Source of the DNA: Crotophaga sulcirostris
Taxonomy: Eukaryota; Chordata; Aves; Cuculiformes; Crotophagidae
DNA: 64,000 nt
NCBI GenBank assembly: GCA_013397455.1
Contig: VYZB01000057.1
Coordinates: 892,448 to 956,447, forward strand
Reading direction: 5' to 3'
Part shown: one piece after another, positions 34,441-48,700 of the stretch
How positions within the stretch are numbered: position 1 is the stretch's first letter
How the letters are laid out: each line of letters opens with the position of its first letter
Made by a program: the position numbers and the translations under genes
The notes under the pieces: model-generated
Databases searched by the model: none
What the model was told of the DNA's origin: nothing
Seen by the model: only the letters and a program-made list of their open reading frames with translations

Positions 34441-37400
34441 TGGTTTTTTGAACACGTGCTTTTCAAACTGGAATGTCATCAAGTCCAAGTCCATTGAATT
34501 TAGCAAAAGTTTTTCAGAAAGTAGTCTTTCTATATTCTCTACTAGCTGTGCTATCTGTCCCAGCATGGTTTCTACCACAATATGAGTTTGTTTAATTGGT
34601 GTAATTTGGTGATTTCTTTTGTCAAAAGTACTAGAAAGGCTGTTGAAAATGAGGGCATAGTTTTCCATTTGAAGTGGGGAGATATTACCTACATCTGAGA
34701 GTGTGTATGATGGTACGTATCAAAAAATGTGCTTGGATCTACATCTCTTCCATCTTCTCACATTGTTATACTGTATATGAATGAAATATATGCTGTTTGA
34801 ATTCATAGGACGAGCCAATATTTTAGTCTTCCATTGAGATTTAATGGAAACATTACACAGTTGTCTGCATCTTTAAATGTTTTTGCACAATTTTATGAAG
34901 TATTCAACACAAGCTGATACTGCAAGCAGGATTCTGAGCCAAATGAACCAAATACCTATCTAAATCTTTTGAGCTTGATATAGATACAAATGAGCAATTG
35001 TAAGAAAAAAAATTGTTTCGGTCGGTTTCTGCTAGGAAGGTGTAAGCATCACAGGTTAAGCCACAGTGATAAACAGTGCTTCTAATTGGCATCCTTGCTG
35101 ATCGTTTCAGAGAGATAAATGGTCAAAGCAACTGAGCTACCCTCTTGTACCTAGAGATGAATCTTCCAGCACAGGATTAATGTACTTTTGTTGTAATTGT
35201 TTGCCAACCCTGCTATACAGAATTGGCTGATGCTGCTTACCGTTACAATTCCTCTTAAAACATATGAGTGAAATAGAAGTGTAATGTTCAACACTGAGAC
35301 AAAAAAAAATGTTTCTTAATGGAGTACAGCTGTAGTTAATTTTATGGTTAATGAGTTAGGTATGGAAAGTCTGCAAACAAGGTAATCAGGATGTGTTACA
35401 TGAAGCATCCTTATAAGACTTCAGTAAACTCATGGGGTACTGCTCAAGACACTTTGAAAACTGAATTTAACAACAGTGAAATTCAAGTGAAACTGCAGTC
35501 TGGAAATATCTGTAAATATAATCTTAACCAGTAAAATAAGGTATATTTTCTGCATCATAACATAAATAGCCAGCAGATGTAGTTCACAAATTCAGATGTA
35601 CTTTTGATTGTTTAGGGGTAAAGAAAGATGATTAAGGGCAGTATTGCAGAAGAAACTCCTGAAGAGAGATTGGATTGATATATACTATTTATTTTGTCTC
35701 TACTAGCCAAAAGGATTATAAATATGATGCAATATAGGCTTTTTTTATAATCCTTACATGATACTGGTAATAAAAAGTCATAAAACTTGCATTTTTTAAT
35801 GGGAAATCATATAGTATTTTCTAGAAAAACTTTCAAACTTCTGTAAGACTAGGCAAAGCATTCCTCTTATACTTAGAGCAATGAAAGTTTGCATAGCAAA
35901 AATGTCACAGGTGCTACTGTTTACATAGGTCAGCACATTGTAAATTCAGGTGATTGGAGCTCCTAAGGGATAATCAGCGTGCACAGGAATGAGGACAATA
36001 TCTAATGAACAGTGGATGCAGAAACAGCAGATTTTTGCCTCCATTTCTTCTTCTGTCTGGAAACACCACTACCTCTGAGTCACCAGATTTCCCTCCCCCA
36101 CACCTCTACTGTATTTGTTTCACAGGAATGATTCACGTTCTCACCCTTCTTCCATGCTGCCCTATCCTTTTGATGACTAAATTCAAGTATACATGCACTG
36201 CTGGGGAATCCAAGCTAACTCTTTTCACAAGTGCTAGAAGGACAAATTAAATTAAAGGAAAAGTACTGCTGTAATACTCAAGACTACACTGGAGTTATTC
36301 AAAATACAAACCCCAAAAAGTATAGGAAACAACCATTAGAAGAAATTAGAAAATCCTAATTATTTGCTATCTTACTGTAGTGTTGTTCTTATTTGTAGTG
36401 CATTAAAAGGCGTAGTAGCATATAAATATAAATTTATTGTTTACAAGTAACTTAACAAAAAATAGAAAAGTAATTGTCTGACACTAAATCCTGCTATAAT
36501 CTTTCATGGAATGGAAGGATTCAGTGACTTTCAGTTCTACTGCTAAGGTACATCTTCTCAACTCTGGGTATCCATGATCTGTCTAAAAGTAAGAACTAAA
36601 AATGCAGAAGAAATTAAGTTGATCAGAAGAGCCAGCAAAACAAAATGATACATTACAAGTCCTCTGCATATAGACTGATCCGTACATACGTTCCAACTAA
36701 ATATTTTTTCCATAGATTACACTGCACAGGATTCTTCAAGACCTCCCTTGACTTTAACAAGGTTTAGATCATTTCTGATAACGTCATATGTGCTTATAAT
36801 CTTGCAATAGTGGCAGTCTCCAAAAACAATTTTCTTATATTACAGAAGCATATTTTGCTGCATATGTCGTATAAATATATCTTCTAACATTTATATTTGT
36901 ATTTAAATAAATGTATTATATTCTATTAGTTTTGAGATGCTACCCTTATAACTTTTTTAATAAATATCTATGCTGGGAAAGAACTGCACTTCAATAACTT
37001 ATGTAAACATATTGCATATTATTAGACCTTAAAATTACATGTCTGACAGATAGCACACAGTTTCTCAAGGGTTTTATTGCAATCTGTGAAACTTATTAAC
37101 TGTGACTTCATAGTCAATGACAAAAGATTAAAAAAAAAAACTCTTCCTTAAGTCAAAGCATTTGCCCATAGATAATAAAAAATCATAATATTTCTTCTTG
37201 ACTCCTCCCCCTGCCCCTCCTCACCCCGTGATTTCTGCTTCTTCGTTAATTTGGAGATTCTAGATGTTTTTTCCTTTCACTGAAATCCTTCAATGGCTTC
37301 TGTATATTGTTCCTTTTCAGTGTTCTGGCAGCTGAGCTATAATGGGAAAGACTAATCTGAACGGTTTATAGTCCTATGTCTTCCTGAAAATACAAGATCT

Positions 37401-40400
37401 CTTTTTGCCTTGCATAAATTTTTTTATATATTTTTTAAAATATTCTGAGATGTACAACAAATATTTAAGTAAATAGTGCCGGAGTGTAACCATTTAGAAG
37501 GAACCTCTCACAAGGACAACCTTCATCATTCTGTATACCAGAACTTATTGGTTGATAGTTAAGGATGGGAGATGGGAGAAATTGGTTTGAGTTTCTTGAG
37601 GGAAAAGAAGGAATTAAATCTAGGTTTCTCACAGTGGAAGAATGGCCAAAAATATCAGATAGTAATTTGTTTTAAATGCAACAAAAATAACAAATAAACA
37701 AACAAAACCCAAATTCTAAAGTTGCTTTTCATAGTTTGTTGTATTGATATTGTAATCCTTGCAGAAGAAAGTTTTCTGGAGATTTCTGAAAACAGGTGCC
37801 TACTTATGACAGGTTCACAGACCTTTTTATGACAGCATCAAGGAAGCATTTTGAGATGGGAAAAAGTTAAGTATTTGGTATTTCAAAAATTAAAGTAAGC
37901 TTGATCAAGAACAACCTGATTATCGTGGTCCTTGTTTCCTATCCTCTGGATCCAAACTACCCCTGCAGCAAGGTAACAGTATAGTAGTTGTCCCTTATTT
38001 TCATAGAGCAAGTAACATGTCAAATGCAAGTTAAATCTCTGACTTTTCAGTGAAGACTTGCTTGGATTCCCCAAAACAGCATTAAGAAATTTTTGCTTTT
38101 AAGCAATATACTACCTTCATGTTAGTACCTCCACAATGAGTAAGAGAATTATTAGCAAAGCAACAGTAGTCATTCTCAATATTTTTTTTGGTCATTATCT
38201 CTTTTACCCCAACATATCTCCATCCTCTTCAACAAAGATACTTTTTTCTTTGCATCTTTCTTCTTATTTCACTCTTTGGTGCCTGGTACTCTCATGCTTT
38301 CTATAGGGAAGTAGGGGGAGCGACACTTCCTACTCAAGCTTGATAAATGAATTCTTTATCTTCTTGTTTGTTGGTAAGTGGACCATTAAGCTATATGTCC
38401 TTGACTGTCCCTGTTGGTAGAATGAAAGAATATAATAACAAAAGGATTTACCTTTGAGCAAATTTTGTTTTACTTCTAGCACATGGTTAATATATTTTGT
38501 ATACAATTTCCCCATTTTACTACATGAATGAAAATGTGGTAGAAGGATTAAAATGTGATATCCTTCATGTTTTCACAAGTCTTGTTGAAGTTTGTTGGTT
38601 TAACATTTTAAACTTGCATCCCCACATACATCATGTGAAGATTATAATATGAAAAAAAAAAGAAACTCCTCTGAACTAGTTTTTATAGTGTGCATCCTTA
38701 ACTGACAATCAGTAATTGGAAAAGAATTTTTGTATTTGTAAGGTTTGACCTTGACATTGTTTGTGTAGGCCTCCAAAGCAATTATTGTAGAAACTGAGAT
38801 GGAAAACAATGGCAAAAAGCAGACAGAAATGCTTGAATTAGTGCAAATCACAAACATATCTGAGTGGTATTAGATGACAGTTTACTTTTAATGAGGGAAG
38901 ACATGAAGTAATTAAATCTTGACATACAATTATGAAAAATATCAGGTAACAAGCCTACTATGCAATATAAAATAAGAAAAGACATTTTCTGAAAACTTGC
39001 CTGATGCTCTGTCATCTGAGACTGTTCTTTATGAGTGCAGGGTGAAGGTCAAGGAGGTATCTCAACTCCATCAATCCTTTGGACAGTTACAAATGACCTT
39101 TCACTTTTCATAAGACATTCAATATTCTGAATGGGGGGGATACATTTTTCAGTGTTTAGAAAATAGCAAAATTGAAGCTTTTCATAGCACACAAGGTGCA
39201 TTTGTGTTTGAATGTCCTGAACAGCTCGTTCATTCTTAAATGTTTATTGATACCAATATCTCATTTACATGAATTAAATTATCTTAAAATGCTGTATCTA
39301 TTTCAATGTACACTTTACTTTTCATATTTGCATTACATGAAGTTTTATGCTATATTTTGCCTATTTTTTTAATGTGTATTTTCTGGTTTCTTCAGTCAAG
39401 GTTTTAAAACACTATAGTGCATTCAGACATATGGATTTGAATTGTTACTGCTCTAATGTGAAATTGAGGTAAATCCAAGCACTACACCACACTTTAGTTT
39501 CATATTTATTTTGCAAGGATTAAATTTTGAAGTCTGTTTTAGTTTTGATCTTACAAGGTGTGTATGGAAATAGTGTTGTTAGCATATGTAACACCAGATA
39601 CACCTTTCTGTGTGATTTATGAGGTTTAACTTTAATGGACAGGCATTTTTGTGTGTGAGCAGAGTTTGCATTTTGTCATATAATTTTTGATTCTAATGAT
39701 ACTGCTGCTAGGTAAGAATTAAGAATTTAATTATTATTTTTGCAGTGAATAAAAAAAATTCTGACAAGCTACTATTTCACCTATATTTTCGGAATTCCTG
39801 ATTATTTTTTCCCTTTTTGAAACAGATTCATTTTTTTCTCCCATTTGTTACACAAAAAAACCTCCCTTGGAATTCTAGGCAAGAACTATTGCTAAACCTG
39901 TCCCAATACTCTACATGTTATGAGTAGGTAATCCTTTTGCTAACTTGTGCTTCAATATATAAATATAGAGAAAATAAAGGAAAAAAGACATGAACAAATA
40001 TATGTAAACATTACAAAAGAATAGCACCTCTTCACTAAAGAAACCAAAAAAAATCTCTTTGAGAAAGAGCATAATAATAGATTGAAATCAGTCTTGGAAC
40101 ACTACTGAAAACTTATAAAGGGAAAACAAAACACATATTTCAGAGTATCTTAGCTCACTTGCTGTATTTAATGAAAGATGCTAGAACATACAATATAATT
40201 CTGTCGGTTTAGAAAAATCCATTGCTATTTTTAAGTGCTGAAAGTTAGGTGTGCTTTCAATTGAACATAATTCTTCATTTAAATCATATATAATATCTCG
40301 TTCATTGCTTTTAGAAATATTATTCAAGGTCTGCCATGGGCAACAATTAGAAGTAAAACATAGGCAATTTTATTAGACTTGAAAAGCTGTTCGGAATAGA

Positions 40401-43179
40401 ATTATTAAAACAATGTTCAGAAACTCAAATTGAATAAACCAAAGTGACATTCATAGTATCTCAGAAATCTCTTTTCAGGCATATATGTTGCTACAGTCTT
40501 TCAAATCTTTTGGTGTAGCTTATCTGTACTTTACTATGTATTCACTACTTATACCTTACACTGAGTTAGATTTTCTGCCCAATCCAGAGTTAATCGTGAG
40601 TTAACAGTTTGTGAAAGACTTTTTTTTCTCTCTCTCTAGCTTTCTTCATGGGTAAACCCTGATAAAGAAAAATAGGAAGAAGCATTTCAGAACACTTTAG
40701 GGAAGGAATCCAAGACAAATATTATCCAGTGTGTGCTCCTCTGCTTACAAAAAATCATTAGCATGAGCTTACATCCCAAAGACTGCAGCAAAATGAAATC
40801 AAACAGAATTATAGTCTTCATAAATGTATCTTAGGAACAATTTCTTAAGACTATGTATATATCAAGGCGTAATAGAAATATACATGGAAAAAAATACTGA
40901 AAGCTGGTATTTACAGTTTTCAGAAAACTTGCCTTAATTTCAACAAGGCACACTCAGTTTCAAAGTAGTTGAAGAGACAAATGCAAAGCATAAGCATTCC
41001 CCAATTATACAGGAATAAATACCAATAAAAGTTAGTGTTTCATAATTTTAATAGAGGAAAAAGAAAAAAAAGTCATGTTTCATGACTTGTAAACCCCTAC
41101 GTTATTTGGAAAATATAAAAAGTTGAAACAACCATTCTCATTTTCTCCTCTATCTTTTAAGATTCTTTGTGCATGTGTCTTTCCTGGAATTTAAAAAATA
41201 ATTTACATTGCTTCTTTCTTATGATGTTGGAAGTCTATATTTTAAGAGCTTCTGAAAAAACCCTGTTTAAAACTGTTTATCTGTTTTCCTGTTGAGTTTT
41301 ATCACACTATTGTGTGAGTTCTAACTTGGTACTAGCAAGTACCAAGCGTAACGTGTGCTATGATTAGTGTCTCTCTTGGGTTAATGGAGATATATATTGA
41401 AACAAATTGGTAAAAATAAAGAAACTGGTCAATGCAAGACATATATTATTCTCTTAAACTGTTATTCATTTGAATGTGTGAATGTTAATTAGGCACACAG
41501 CCCAAAATTTGCACCTTAATGAACCTGTCAAATTTAAATTAGTGTCATGGCCTGAGTAGACAGCCTACTGAGCTCCTGCTGATCCTTCCTTATATGTAGG
41601 TTAACACAGTGGAAATAGAGACCCAGCAGACGACTTTTTTTTCTTTATATATTTTTTTTTAGTTTTTGTTAAAACCTCTGTATTCTTGGTTTGAAATGAA
41701 GGCTCAAGCTGTGAAATTGGAAAGGTGAAGGCCAGAAGCGAACACCACTCCCCCCTCCAAGCTGACTAAAATCTAGCAAAATAAAATTAATTTAAAGGTA
41801 CTCATGGGTCTGATTGTAGCTCAAATAGTCACTTATCTGCAAAACCAGTGACTTTTAGCCAGGCCAGATATGTTGAAATAATACACTGTGTTCTTTAAAA
41901 AAAAAAACAACCAGCAAAACCAAAGGAAATTATACATATTAAAAAAAAAAAGCAATATTATTGTGGAGATTTTACATTAACAAAAATAGGAAACTCAGTT
42001 TTGGTTCCCAGAACAACCATCATTCAGTCACAATGCAAATATACGAAAGTACAGTGAAGTTGATACTGCACAGTATATGGCATAGACATACAATATAATA
42101 TGTACAGAAAGTGCAAAGCAGCAGAATTATGGTTGCTGTGGGAACCATACTTTGAATCTAATGACATTTGTTTGTGTCATATCTCAATCATAATGTTGTA
42201 TTAACGTAGTCATTTGCATTTAATTCTATATTACATTCCCAGTTTAGAAGAATACATTTGCAGTTGCTCATGTCTCTGCTTCCAACACTGATTCAAAATT
42301 ATATACTTTCTAAGATTATTTTGACAGAATTATATATAACCTCATGATGGAGCATCTCATTACCCTGGCAAGAGACCTTGATGCAGGAAATAGTTTGTGC
42401 AAGAGTTAGGTATTGATAAGTAAAAATCTCATTTTTAAAGGTGGTTTATTAACTGTACTCTTATGTTGTTATACCTATACTTTCATAGGTGAATATTTTG
42501 TTATGAGAGATGGAGTGCTTAATTATTTCTCAGTGACCACAACTTCAGTGTAAGTGGTCTGACCTTGTAAGAATACAGAAATGTATAATCCAGTTAAGAT
42601 TCAATTTGTGCTTTATTTACTTTTGAGAATGTAGGACATCAGGCTGGGAAGAAGATACAGTCACTTAGGATAGAGGTTTGTAACATTCTGTAGTCCCTTC
42701 TACTACAGAAAAACACTGATGAGATCCAAGTTGAACAGCTGTTAATCAGGATCAGGAGAACTATAAATGGAGATAATAAAGTAAAGCACAGAATGAACAT
42801 TTTGTCTGAAGACAACCAGATAGACAATGTAAAAAATAAAAGGAAATAATATGTACTAGGTATAAATTATTCAATAATACTTTGAAGGGAACCTAAATTT
42901 GCTTGCATATGGTACTGTTATTTAAGTGAAGATGTCCCATATGTAATCTATGCAGAGGTGGAGACCCTTTCCTTATAGCAACTAAACAAGCAATAGCACA
43001 TGTACTGTTCATACCTCTCGTATAAAGAACCATATCTGAAATGAACGTACACATTATGAGCATAAATGTAAAATAATGACCCCTAGAAGAAGTGAAAAAG
43101 TTCTAATCAATTTTACCAGGAGAATGACTTCCACTTGAGTTTATTTTAAGCTCTAGAGTTGAGTATACAGGGAGGAGAC
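34441..43179. other. Large repeat-poor non-coding stretch
   Basis: About 8.7 kb of AT-rich DNA with no CR1, LTR or gene that I recognise. Two adjacent short hairpins lie at 41302-41346. The stretch around 41480-41630 has TAATTA-type words and mixed composition and could be a conserved element. Open frames are all short. Confidence 0.45.
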
Positions 43180-43720
43180 ATTAGGCCACACCTTGAGTAC
43201 TGTGTGCGGTTCTGGGCCCCTCAGTTTGAGAAAGATGTCAAGATACTGAAGTGTGTCCAGAGGAGGGCAACAAAGATGGTGAAGGGGCTGGAGCACAAGC
43301 CCTATGAAGAGCGACTGAGGGAGTTGGGGTTGTTTAGCCTGGAGAAGAGGAGGCTCAGGGGTGACCTTATTGCTCTCTACAACTACCTAAAAGGAGGTTG
43401 TAGTCAGGCAGGGATTGGTCTCTTCTCCCAGGCAACCAGTGACAGAACTAGAGGACATGGACTCAAGCTTCATCAGGGGAGGTTTAGGCTTGATATTAGG
43501 AAGAAATTCTTCCCTGAAAGGGTGATTGGCCATTGGAATGCGCTGCCGGGGGAGGTGGAGGAGTCGTTGTCCCTGAAGGTGTTTAAGAGGAGATTGGATG
43601 AGGCACATAGCGCCATGGTTTAGATTATGGGTTGGTGTTGGTGTTGGGTTATAGGTTGGACTTGATGATCTCAAAGGTCCTTTCCAACCTTGTGATACTG
43701 TGATACTGCGATACTGTGAT
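43180..43720 (+). mobile_element. CR1 LINE 3' part with the TGATACTG tail
   Basis: Plus-strand CR1 of 540 bp. The frame is open from near the 5' truncation to the ORF2 end at 43623 (TAG), reading [40 protein letters not shown] and [20 protein letters not shown]. It is followed by a 3' UTR and a tail of TGATACTG repeats (43692-43720). It is the best-preserved open CR1 C-terminus here, but still only a fragment, with no reverse-transcriptase core. Confidence 0.95.
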
Positions 43721-44412
43721 CTTAACATCTCCATTTATTTTACAATAAAATGGAGAGTTAGGATGCAAGGGTTAGGATACGTTGCCAGGGTACAAGCCAA
43801 CACAGTGTGTGATACTGAAAGAACATAAACACAAAAATTAACAACAGTGGTTACGTGAGTGGAAAATATGAAAAAAGAAGAAATAAAATACTAAAAAATC
43901 ATAATATGACACATGAAAATATGGAAATCTATAACTATTTAAAGCTTAAATACATATTTAGTTAGTTAGCTTTTCTGTACTGTTTAAAAATCTCTACTAA
44001 TGGAGGAGAGAGGAGATGGAGAAGTTCTGCACTCAGACCACAGTGTAGACCAATTCATCCAGTACTCTCTGCTGACAATGCTCAACTTGTCAAGCCTACA
44101 TATTTTTTAGAGGTATGTCATAAAAGGCAGATACAACTCTACTTCAGGGATTTTACATTGAAGACTTCCATTGTTAAAATGTTTGAAGTGTATATACATG
44201 ACTAATACATAAATATGCAACAAAGTTATTATTTATGACATATTTAGAAATAATTTATGACTTATTTAAAATAATTTAAAACTTTTCAAAAACATTTGGC
44301 AATAGAGATATCAAATATATAAACCCCTTATGTATGTGTTCTGTTAATTACATTTAGAGAGCTAACTTCTGGTAGACTTTTTTTCAAGCAGCAAAAAAGT
44401 CTTGAAGTGATT
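43721..44412. other. AT-rich non-coding DNA
   Basis: No gene or repeat recognised between the two CR1 copies. Confidence 0.5.
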
Positions 44413-45722
44413 ACAGAATCACAGACAGAATGGTTTAGGTTGGAAAAGACCTTTAAGACCATCAAGTCCAACTGTTAACCTAACACTACCAGGTCCACCC
44501 CTAAACCATGTCTCTAAGTGCCACGTCTACACAGCTTTTAAATGCCTCCAAGGATGGTGACTCAACCATTTATCTGGGCAACTTCTTCCAATTCTTGATA
44601 ACCCGTTTGATGAAGAAATTTTTCCTAATATCTGTTCTAAATTTCCCCTGGCACAACTTGAGGCTCTTTCAGACTTGTGTTCTAGACCCTTCACCACCTT
44701 CATTCCTCTTCTTTGGGCACACTCCAGCAGCATACTGTCATTCTTTTAGTGATGGGCCCAAAACTGAACACAATATTCAAGATACAGGACTGAGTACAGG
44801 GGGACAATCACTTCTCTACTCTTTCTGGTCACACTATTTCTGTTACAAGCCGGGATGTTTTTGGCTTTCTTGGACACCTGGGAACACTGCTGGCTCATAT
44901 TCAGACAGATATTGATGAATATCTTCAGATCCTTTTCTGCTGGGCAGATTTACAGCCATTCATCCCCAAGCCTGTAGCACTGCATGGGGTTGTGACCAAA
45001 AACTTAGCCTTAGCAAACCTCATACAATTGGCCTTGGTCTGTTGGTCCAACCTGTCCAGATCATTCTTTAGAGCTGTCCTTCCCTCAAACAGATCAACGC
45101 TCCCTCCAAACTTGGTGCCTTCTGCAAACTTAATGAGGGTGCACTCAATCCCCTCATCCAGATCACTGAGAAAGCTATTTAGCAGAATCAGCCTCAACAC
45201 GTAGCCCTGGGGAATACCACCTGTGACCATCCACCAATCGGATTTGTCTCCATTTGCCACAACTCTCTGGGCTTGGCCACCCAGCCAGTTTTGTAGCCAG
45301 TGAAGAGTAGTCCTGTCCAAACCATGAGAAACCAGTTTTTCCTGGAGAATATTATGGAAACTACTGTCAAAGGGTTTGTGAAAAGCTAGATAAACAACAT
45401 CCTAAACTTTCTCTCATCCATTAAGCAGGTCACCTTGTCGTACAAAGATGTCAGGTTAGTCAGACAGGACCTGCCCTTCATAAATGCATGCTGACTGAGC
45501 CTGATCAGCTGATTATCCTGTACATGCCAAATGATGTCACTCAGGAGATCCGCCTATGGCACTGGGACAGGCCTTTAGTTCCCTGGATCCTCCTTCTGGC
45601 CCTTCTTATAGATTAGTGTCACATTTGCCAGTCTCCAGTCAGATGGAACCTCCTCAGTTCGCCAGTATTGCTGATAAATGGTTGAAAGTGGTTTGGTGAG
45701 AACTTCAGGATCTTAGAATTGG
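44413..45722 (-). mobile_element. CR1 LINE, includes decayed reverse transcriptase
   Basis: Longest minus-strand CR1 (1.3 kb). From the 3' end: tail complement CAGAATCACAGACAGAATGG at 44413, GGTTGGAAAAGACC 3' UTR, C-terminal ORF2, the RT palm, and part of the fingers region to about 45722. The frame 44925-45320 reads GGIPQG and then KFAEGTKFGG, so the catalytic FADD pair is lost (FAEG). The plus-strand frame 44992-45204 is a shadow. Confidence 0.92.
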
Positions 45723-48700
45723 GATCTGAAACACAGGTGCAGAAACCTACAGTAAGATATGTTCAGTGCTGAAAACATCTTAAGCTAAGGCAACAGAAGC
45801 AGAAAAAAAATAAAGGAAAGAAAAATGATAAAAAGTTCCCAAGCTCTATGAAAAAAGCAGTCTTCAAAGACTGTGTGGATAGCTACTCTTTCACTATATT
45901 TCCCTTTTCCTTCTGTTGCTGCAAAATCTTGTTTTATAGTCACTTCACATCAGAACAGAAGGAAAAAAAAGAGAAAATTAACTCTTCAGGAACCTAAAAA
46001 AAGATAACGTACGACTGTATCATAGAGAAGAATACTGAGGCCATAATTTGTGAAGATATTTCATTTGCCTTTCTCTCTTCACTACAGCTTAACTCTTTGA
46101 TGCATCACAGACTGGATTTATTTCTTTTCAGAAAGTTCTGTGAAGAGAAATTCTTGCAGCTATTGTATGCAAAATCCTAATAATTGGGTAGTAACTGTTC
46201 CCAATTGTCTTTTCAAAGACAACACCCTTCAGTTTCTTAGTAAAGCTAACATTTCATGACCACTTAATATATGGGGGATGGTATGCAGAATACCATAGAT
46301 AAGGCCTATGTCTACTGATTTTCCTTACACTGATGCCTCTTCCTCCCTACTGTATGTATATTTGTTTGTAGATTTAAATGCAATTCCAGTTCTGTATTTA
46401 CAGTTCTTTACAGTCTCCATTAATCTTATTTCACTTATAAATCTTATGGGTTTTATATATTATTCAGTCAATAGCCAAGAATGCAAGCATGGATTCTTTA
46501 GAGACTGAAAAGAGTTAAGACTAATCAGTCCTATTTTTGCACTCAACCAAGACTTTTCACATTTTAGCATGTCGAGTTCTGTAAATAGAAAGCAATTTCT
46601 GTGTCCAACAGTCCTTCCTAGTGTTTTTTTTAAACTTTTAGGATCCAGCCGCCCAAAATCCCAAAGTTACCCTGACATCTTTTTCCCTGGAAGGAAATTA
46701 AAGAATTTTTTTTTTTACAATACAAATAGCATCACAAATACTTTTTGTCTCGGCACCACTGGAAGAAAAAAGATAAGTACCTCACTGAAGTCTTCAACTA
46801 TATCAGTGTGTAAAATCTGTTGGAGTAGCAGCAAAGGGTTCCCATTAAACAATCTTGTTACATGGGTTGAATAGTTGTCCATTGTTTATCAATGGACCAC
46901 TGATGAAATGCTCTGTGATGATAAAAGTATTCATGCAGCAAGCAAGAAATGCTTGCTCTGGAGTATTTCATGTTCGAAAATTCTTGATTAAAAATCTGAA
47001 AAACAGTATAGTATAAAGCCATAACTATGTTGACACAACCATATTGACAAGGCATATCCACAAAGAAGATTCTGAACACCAAACTTCAAACAAGGCTTGC
47101 TATCGTCTTAAGACTTTAGACTCTCATGGCTTTGGAAATATGGTGTCTCCAATTGAATGAGATATACCACACCTCTTTTTTTCTATTCTCTCCTTCTTTG
47201 GCTGCAGAGTAGTCATCGATGAACTCCACATCCAGTGAATTTTAATGGAACACCAGCTTTAAAGTGGGCCACTCTGGCAAAACATGCTCCAATAAATTTT
47301 AATAACTAGTAAGTGTTTCCGTCAATGATCAAAGACTAGTTGACATGGGTAATATAATTAAAAATGTGAATTGTTGCTCTTTATCATTTGCTATGATGAC
47401 TAGTTAAACCTTATATAGGATCACAGAAGAAAAACTCTTAAACTATTACCTGAGCAACTTCAAAACAGCTACAGAATAAGTCTTTGATCAGCTGAAATTA
47501 ACTGTCAGCCAGATGCACATAAGATTTACTCACTTTTAATTGTCCAATATTTTCTGTTATGCATTTAAAAGGGAATATGGGAAACCTGTTTGAAATGTTG
47601 ATAACAGAATTGGAGAATCTTTCACTGTGGTCTAAGCTGCTGGGACACTGGTGATGCTTTCAGGCCTTGACTACCTGTTGTAAAGAGACTGTATTTTCCT
47701 GTTTACTGGCAAGAGTCTATCCTGGGGAACCTTTCTTGTAAAGGTAAATAGCCAGGCAGCAATCTGTTTAAATTCTGCTTACTCTAAGGCTTGTGTGTCT
47801 GTAGGACTATGTGCCTTGCTTGTTTTTTTCAGTGAGAACATGTTTGTTTACATGACGGGCTTGCTTGAGCAGATGGACTCTATGGAGATTTCCTTTTGCA
47901 GGCATTGAGGAAACTGAAGCACTAAAATGTGTTACGTGTGATTGCAAGAATGGTTAGTAACCCAAACTTGGAGGGTATTGGGTCCCTTTGTTTTTTGGAT
48001 TAAATCAAACATGAAATCATGGAAGCAAGCATCATCTCTTCTGTGCCAGAGTTAGCAGTGTAGGAAGGAATCAGGCTGGTGCAGAAACTGGAAAAACCAA
48101 AACAGTTGAGTTCCCATAGGGTGTTGTTCTCATTAACAGTGAGTAGCTCTGGCTAGAATAATGCTGCTCAGCTGATGTGCAACCTGCTCCCAGCTATAAT
48201 GAAACACAGTTTTCCAGGATGATGTACGCACCTTGACTTTGGCACTAATCCACTATCATAGCTACTTATTCCCTTGTAACACAACAAAAGAAGGGAACAT
48301 TAAACTGACATAGGAGTCTGCATGGAGGCAGTTTCTTACCATCCTGGTAATGTGCCTCTGATTTCATACAGCTCCAGGCACACAAGATCTCACTGGGAGG
48401 CTGATGATTGAAACAAGCTGGTGGTTGATTCAAACAGCTGACTGGTATTCTCAACTCTGGTTTTGATGGTTCTCATTTCAGTGCCTCTTCTTAACCCTTA
48501 TTCCTTCTGGTTATTTCCCTTTCCCAGTCTTGTTTCCTTCCCACATGACCTTAGTTTGTCTTTAAACTTAATCTTCTGTCTGATAGCAACCTTACTGTTG
48601 ACTATTCACAATTGTTCATGTACCTCAACTACTTAGGGTGGAAATGTTGGTGAGGATTAGGTTATGAACCAGAACGTTATTGCCAAAGTCAGTGTACAGA

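Noticed and set aside
39663..39711. 49-nt exon-like interval between a GAGCAG and a GTAAGA
   Set aside because: Only one frame is open, the acceptor is weak, and the composition is T-rich like an intron.
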